In this document: positions 62,457 through 64,000 of the stretch, piece after piece
Position numbering within the stretch: the first letter of the stretch is position 1
Layout: each line of letters begins with the position of its first letter
Source: Naumovozyma dairenensis CBS 421
Taxonomy: Eukaryota > Ascomycota > Saccharomycetes > Saccharomycetales > Saccharomycetaceae
Direction: 5' to 3'
Assembly (NCBI RefSeq): GCF_000227115.2
Contig: NC_016479.1
Span: 1,486,686-1,550,685 of the forward strand
DNA length: 64,000 nt
Notes under the pieces: generated by a model
What the model was told of the DNA's origin: nothing
The model's input: the letters and a program-made list of their open reading frames with translations, nothing else
The model's database searches: none
Made by a program: the position numbers and the translations under genes

Positions 62457-63012
62457 CTTCTTTTATATGTAGTTATAATATAAGGTGCGAGTGCTTTTCT
62501 TTTATCTATCTATCTGAATTTCTTGGAAATCCTGTTGTTTGTTATAAGCTTATTAATATGATGATATATTGTTGTTATTGGACAGAATATTATTAAGATA
62601 ATATTTGTGGTTATTTGAAATAGAGTATATTTTGTTATTTTTTTAGTACAAGGGATAATGATGATAAGTAATGATAATATGCGGGTGTGTCAGTATGAGG
62701 TATGAAGAATACTAACGAACGTGTTAAACTTAAACAATCCACTCTCTTGTATCAACTAATTAACGGGATCTTTGTTCTTTTTACACTAACCAGATTCATT
62801 ACCATATTACACTACTACGTACGTACGAAACCACATACCTTCACATCATCAAATTATCAGAGTGTGCTTTTCCTGAAAAATTTTCCCTACAAAATTCGGA
62901 GTGGTGTCCCGGGTAACATAAACAAGCCCCTAGGGTTAAAATTAGGGTTACAAACTCAATAGAAAATACATGGAATATTTATGACCTACCTATCCACGTA
63001 CCCTTACCTCTA
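62457..63012. promoter_or_regulatory. SIT4 upstream region with Reb1 and Tbf1-like sites
   Basis: A Reb1 consensus CGGGTAA lies at 62910-62916. Close by are two telomere-like boxes, TAGGGTTA at 62931-62938 and TTAGGGTT at 62942-62949, matching the Tbf1 recognition core. A TACGTACGTACG block is at 62816-62827. These lie between the PRP38 3' end and the SIT4 promoter. The 86-codon frame covering them is not a recognised gene. Confidence 0.5.
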
Positions 63013-63017
63013 TCAAT

Positions 63018-63052
<35 letters not shown>

Positions 63053-63732
63053 TCACTGTCTTCCTCTACAGCACCAATTTCTGCAACCCATTGACATTTA
63101 CCCAACGGAATACCCCATATATTGTCCTTAGTAAGTAACCAATCAACAACCTCATCCATATAAATGATTCTCACACTCTCTTCACTTAAGGATAAAGATG
63201 GTGACCAACAATCAGCATCTAATTGGAAACATTTCAATTTCGTATAATTATTAAGACATTTCTGGAAAATATCTTGAAACTTTCTTGCCAATGAATCATT
63301 TTTACCAATGAAAAAATATTGGATTCGTATGTAGGTTATAATCAATACCGTTATGTATTTATTATCAAATTCAGTATCATCATGATCTTCCAATAATATC
63401 CATATTTGTTCAATAGTTGGTTTCAATTCTATTATCTTCATCAATAAACATTTAAACTCAGTACCACCGACTAAATGATTCCGCACTACCATTGTATCGC
63501 TTGAGTGTGAGTGTGATTGTGATTTTAATTTACCGAAATCTCTTACTATAACTTGAATCAATTGAACCATAGTATTACCTCTTAATGATTGTGATGTTAA
63601 ATTGACCTTATAATATATCGAGTTATGAATCTTATCTCTTGTTATTCTGGGTATTACTAGGGATACTGAACTATTATTTAATTGCTTGTTCGATATGAAT
63701 GATTCAACGAAAAATTCATTACTTGATGACAT
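63013..63732 (-). CDS. PRP38: Prp38, spliceosome B-complex factor
   Basis: Prp38 is a tri-snRNP-associated protein needed to activate the spliceosome and release U4. The N-terminus ESFISNKQLNNSSVSLVIPR, the block TRDKIHNSIYYKVNLTSQSLRG, GGTEFKCLLMKIIELKP and the closing VDWLLTKDNIWGIPLGKCQW are shared with S. cerevisiae (242 residues, 239 here). The acidic Ser-rich tail ends in eleven consecutive Ser codons. In S. cerevisiae it lies near TWF1 (YGR075C and YGR080W), but here the two are 53 kb apart. Confidence 0.96.
63019..63051 (-). repeat. (AGT)11 repeat encoding polySer in PRP38
   Basis: Eleven perfect AGT codons (ACT on the plus strand) precede the final Asp and stop of PRP38. The purity suggests recent slippage. 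Confidence 0.95.
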
Positions 63733-64000
63733 ACTCTCGTTTATTTATTCTTTTTAACTGATCCGAATGAGGGAGGGTATTCTTGAATGCAATTGTAAAT
63801 CAATGTTTACACCTTATGACCGTTGAATGAAGATTATCTATGCTTTTTAGTTTGGATAGTTTAGAGATTTTCAAGGAAAAAAATATATGTTCACAGTTAT
63901 ATATAATATTTACAAGCCAAAAAGAAAAATAAAAAAGTACGTACGGTCGTCAAAGGGTTCGCCATAGACATAAAAGAACAAAGCAGCAAGCTTGTCATAT
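63733..64000. other. PRP38 upstream region to window end
   Basis: PRP38 promoter sequence with a GTACGTAC block at 63937-63944. No gene is visible before the window ends. Confidence 0.4.

Noticed and set aside
62702..62962. 86-codon plus-strand frame between SIT4 and PRP38
   Set aside because: No recognisable similarity; it spans a TACG repeat and telomere-like boxes.

Overview
The window is nuclear DNA of a budding yeast of the family Saccharomycetaceae. Thirty-one protein genes were identified, and all but one truncated gene and two with altered C-termini are full length. They are intronless, average roughly one per 2 kb, and match Saccharomyces cerevisiae proteins residue for residue over long stretches. 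The lineage is most likely post-whole-genome-duplication (a Naumovozyma/Kazachstania-type genome fits, but the genus cannot be fixed from sequence alone). Genes that S. cerevisiae keeps on two sister chromosomes sit interleaved here: MAF1, RAD57 and RCR2 of YDR beside COQ1 of YBR, and SIR2 and NAT1 of YDL beside RTG1 and RIB2 of YOL. Expected neighbours such as GPI18, EMP47 and MRX9 are missing. Gene names come from remembered protein sequence and S. cerevisiae gene order; no database was searched.

Layout. Positions 1-8 kb hold the 3' end of SOK1, then MAF1, RAD57, RCR2 and COQ1. Positions 8.5-21 kb hold TWF1, the 7.1-kb checkpoint kinase gene MEC1, CKS1 and HSL7. Positions 21-23.5 kb form a gene-free synteny breakpoint filled with LTR-retrotransposon debris, including one 308-bp solo LTR with an intact 5-bp target duplication. 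Positions 23.5-33 kb carry MPS1, RTK1 and GPD1 with unusually long intergenic spaces. Positions 35-46 kb carry RGD2, SWP82, MSK1, SLM3 and GPR1. Positions 46.7-61 kb carry NPC2, MRP10, FAD1, MTF2, PRP11, SIR2, RTG1, NAT1 and RIB2, a block inverted relative to S. cerevisiae. SIT4 and PRP38 close the window.

The genes are mostly housekeeping: cell-cycle and checkpoint control (MEC1, CKS1, HSL7, MPS1, SIT4), mitochondrial function (COQ1, MSK1, SLM3, MRP10, MTF2), nutrient and stress signalling (SOK1, MAF1, GPR1, RTG1, RTK1, GPD1), splicing (PRP11, PRP38), and chromatin or protein modification (SIR2, SWP82, NAT1). They are individually transcribed. No tRNA, rRNA, snoRNA or convincing centromere was found.

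The most interesting non-genic object is a 307-bp G-run-rich segment between PRP11 and SIR2 (52535-52841). It has near-perfect terminal inverted repeats and a possible 4-bp target duplication, like a small non-autonomous DNA transposon. Its neighbours SIR2 and PRP11 both lose their conserved C-terminus through what looks like one missing base in a homopolymer. RIB2 carries a basic N-terminal extension that could let it serve mitochondria as well as cytosol.
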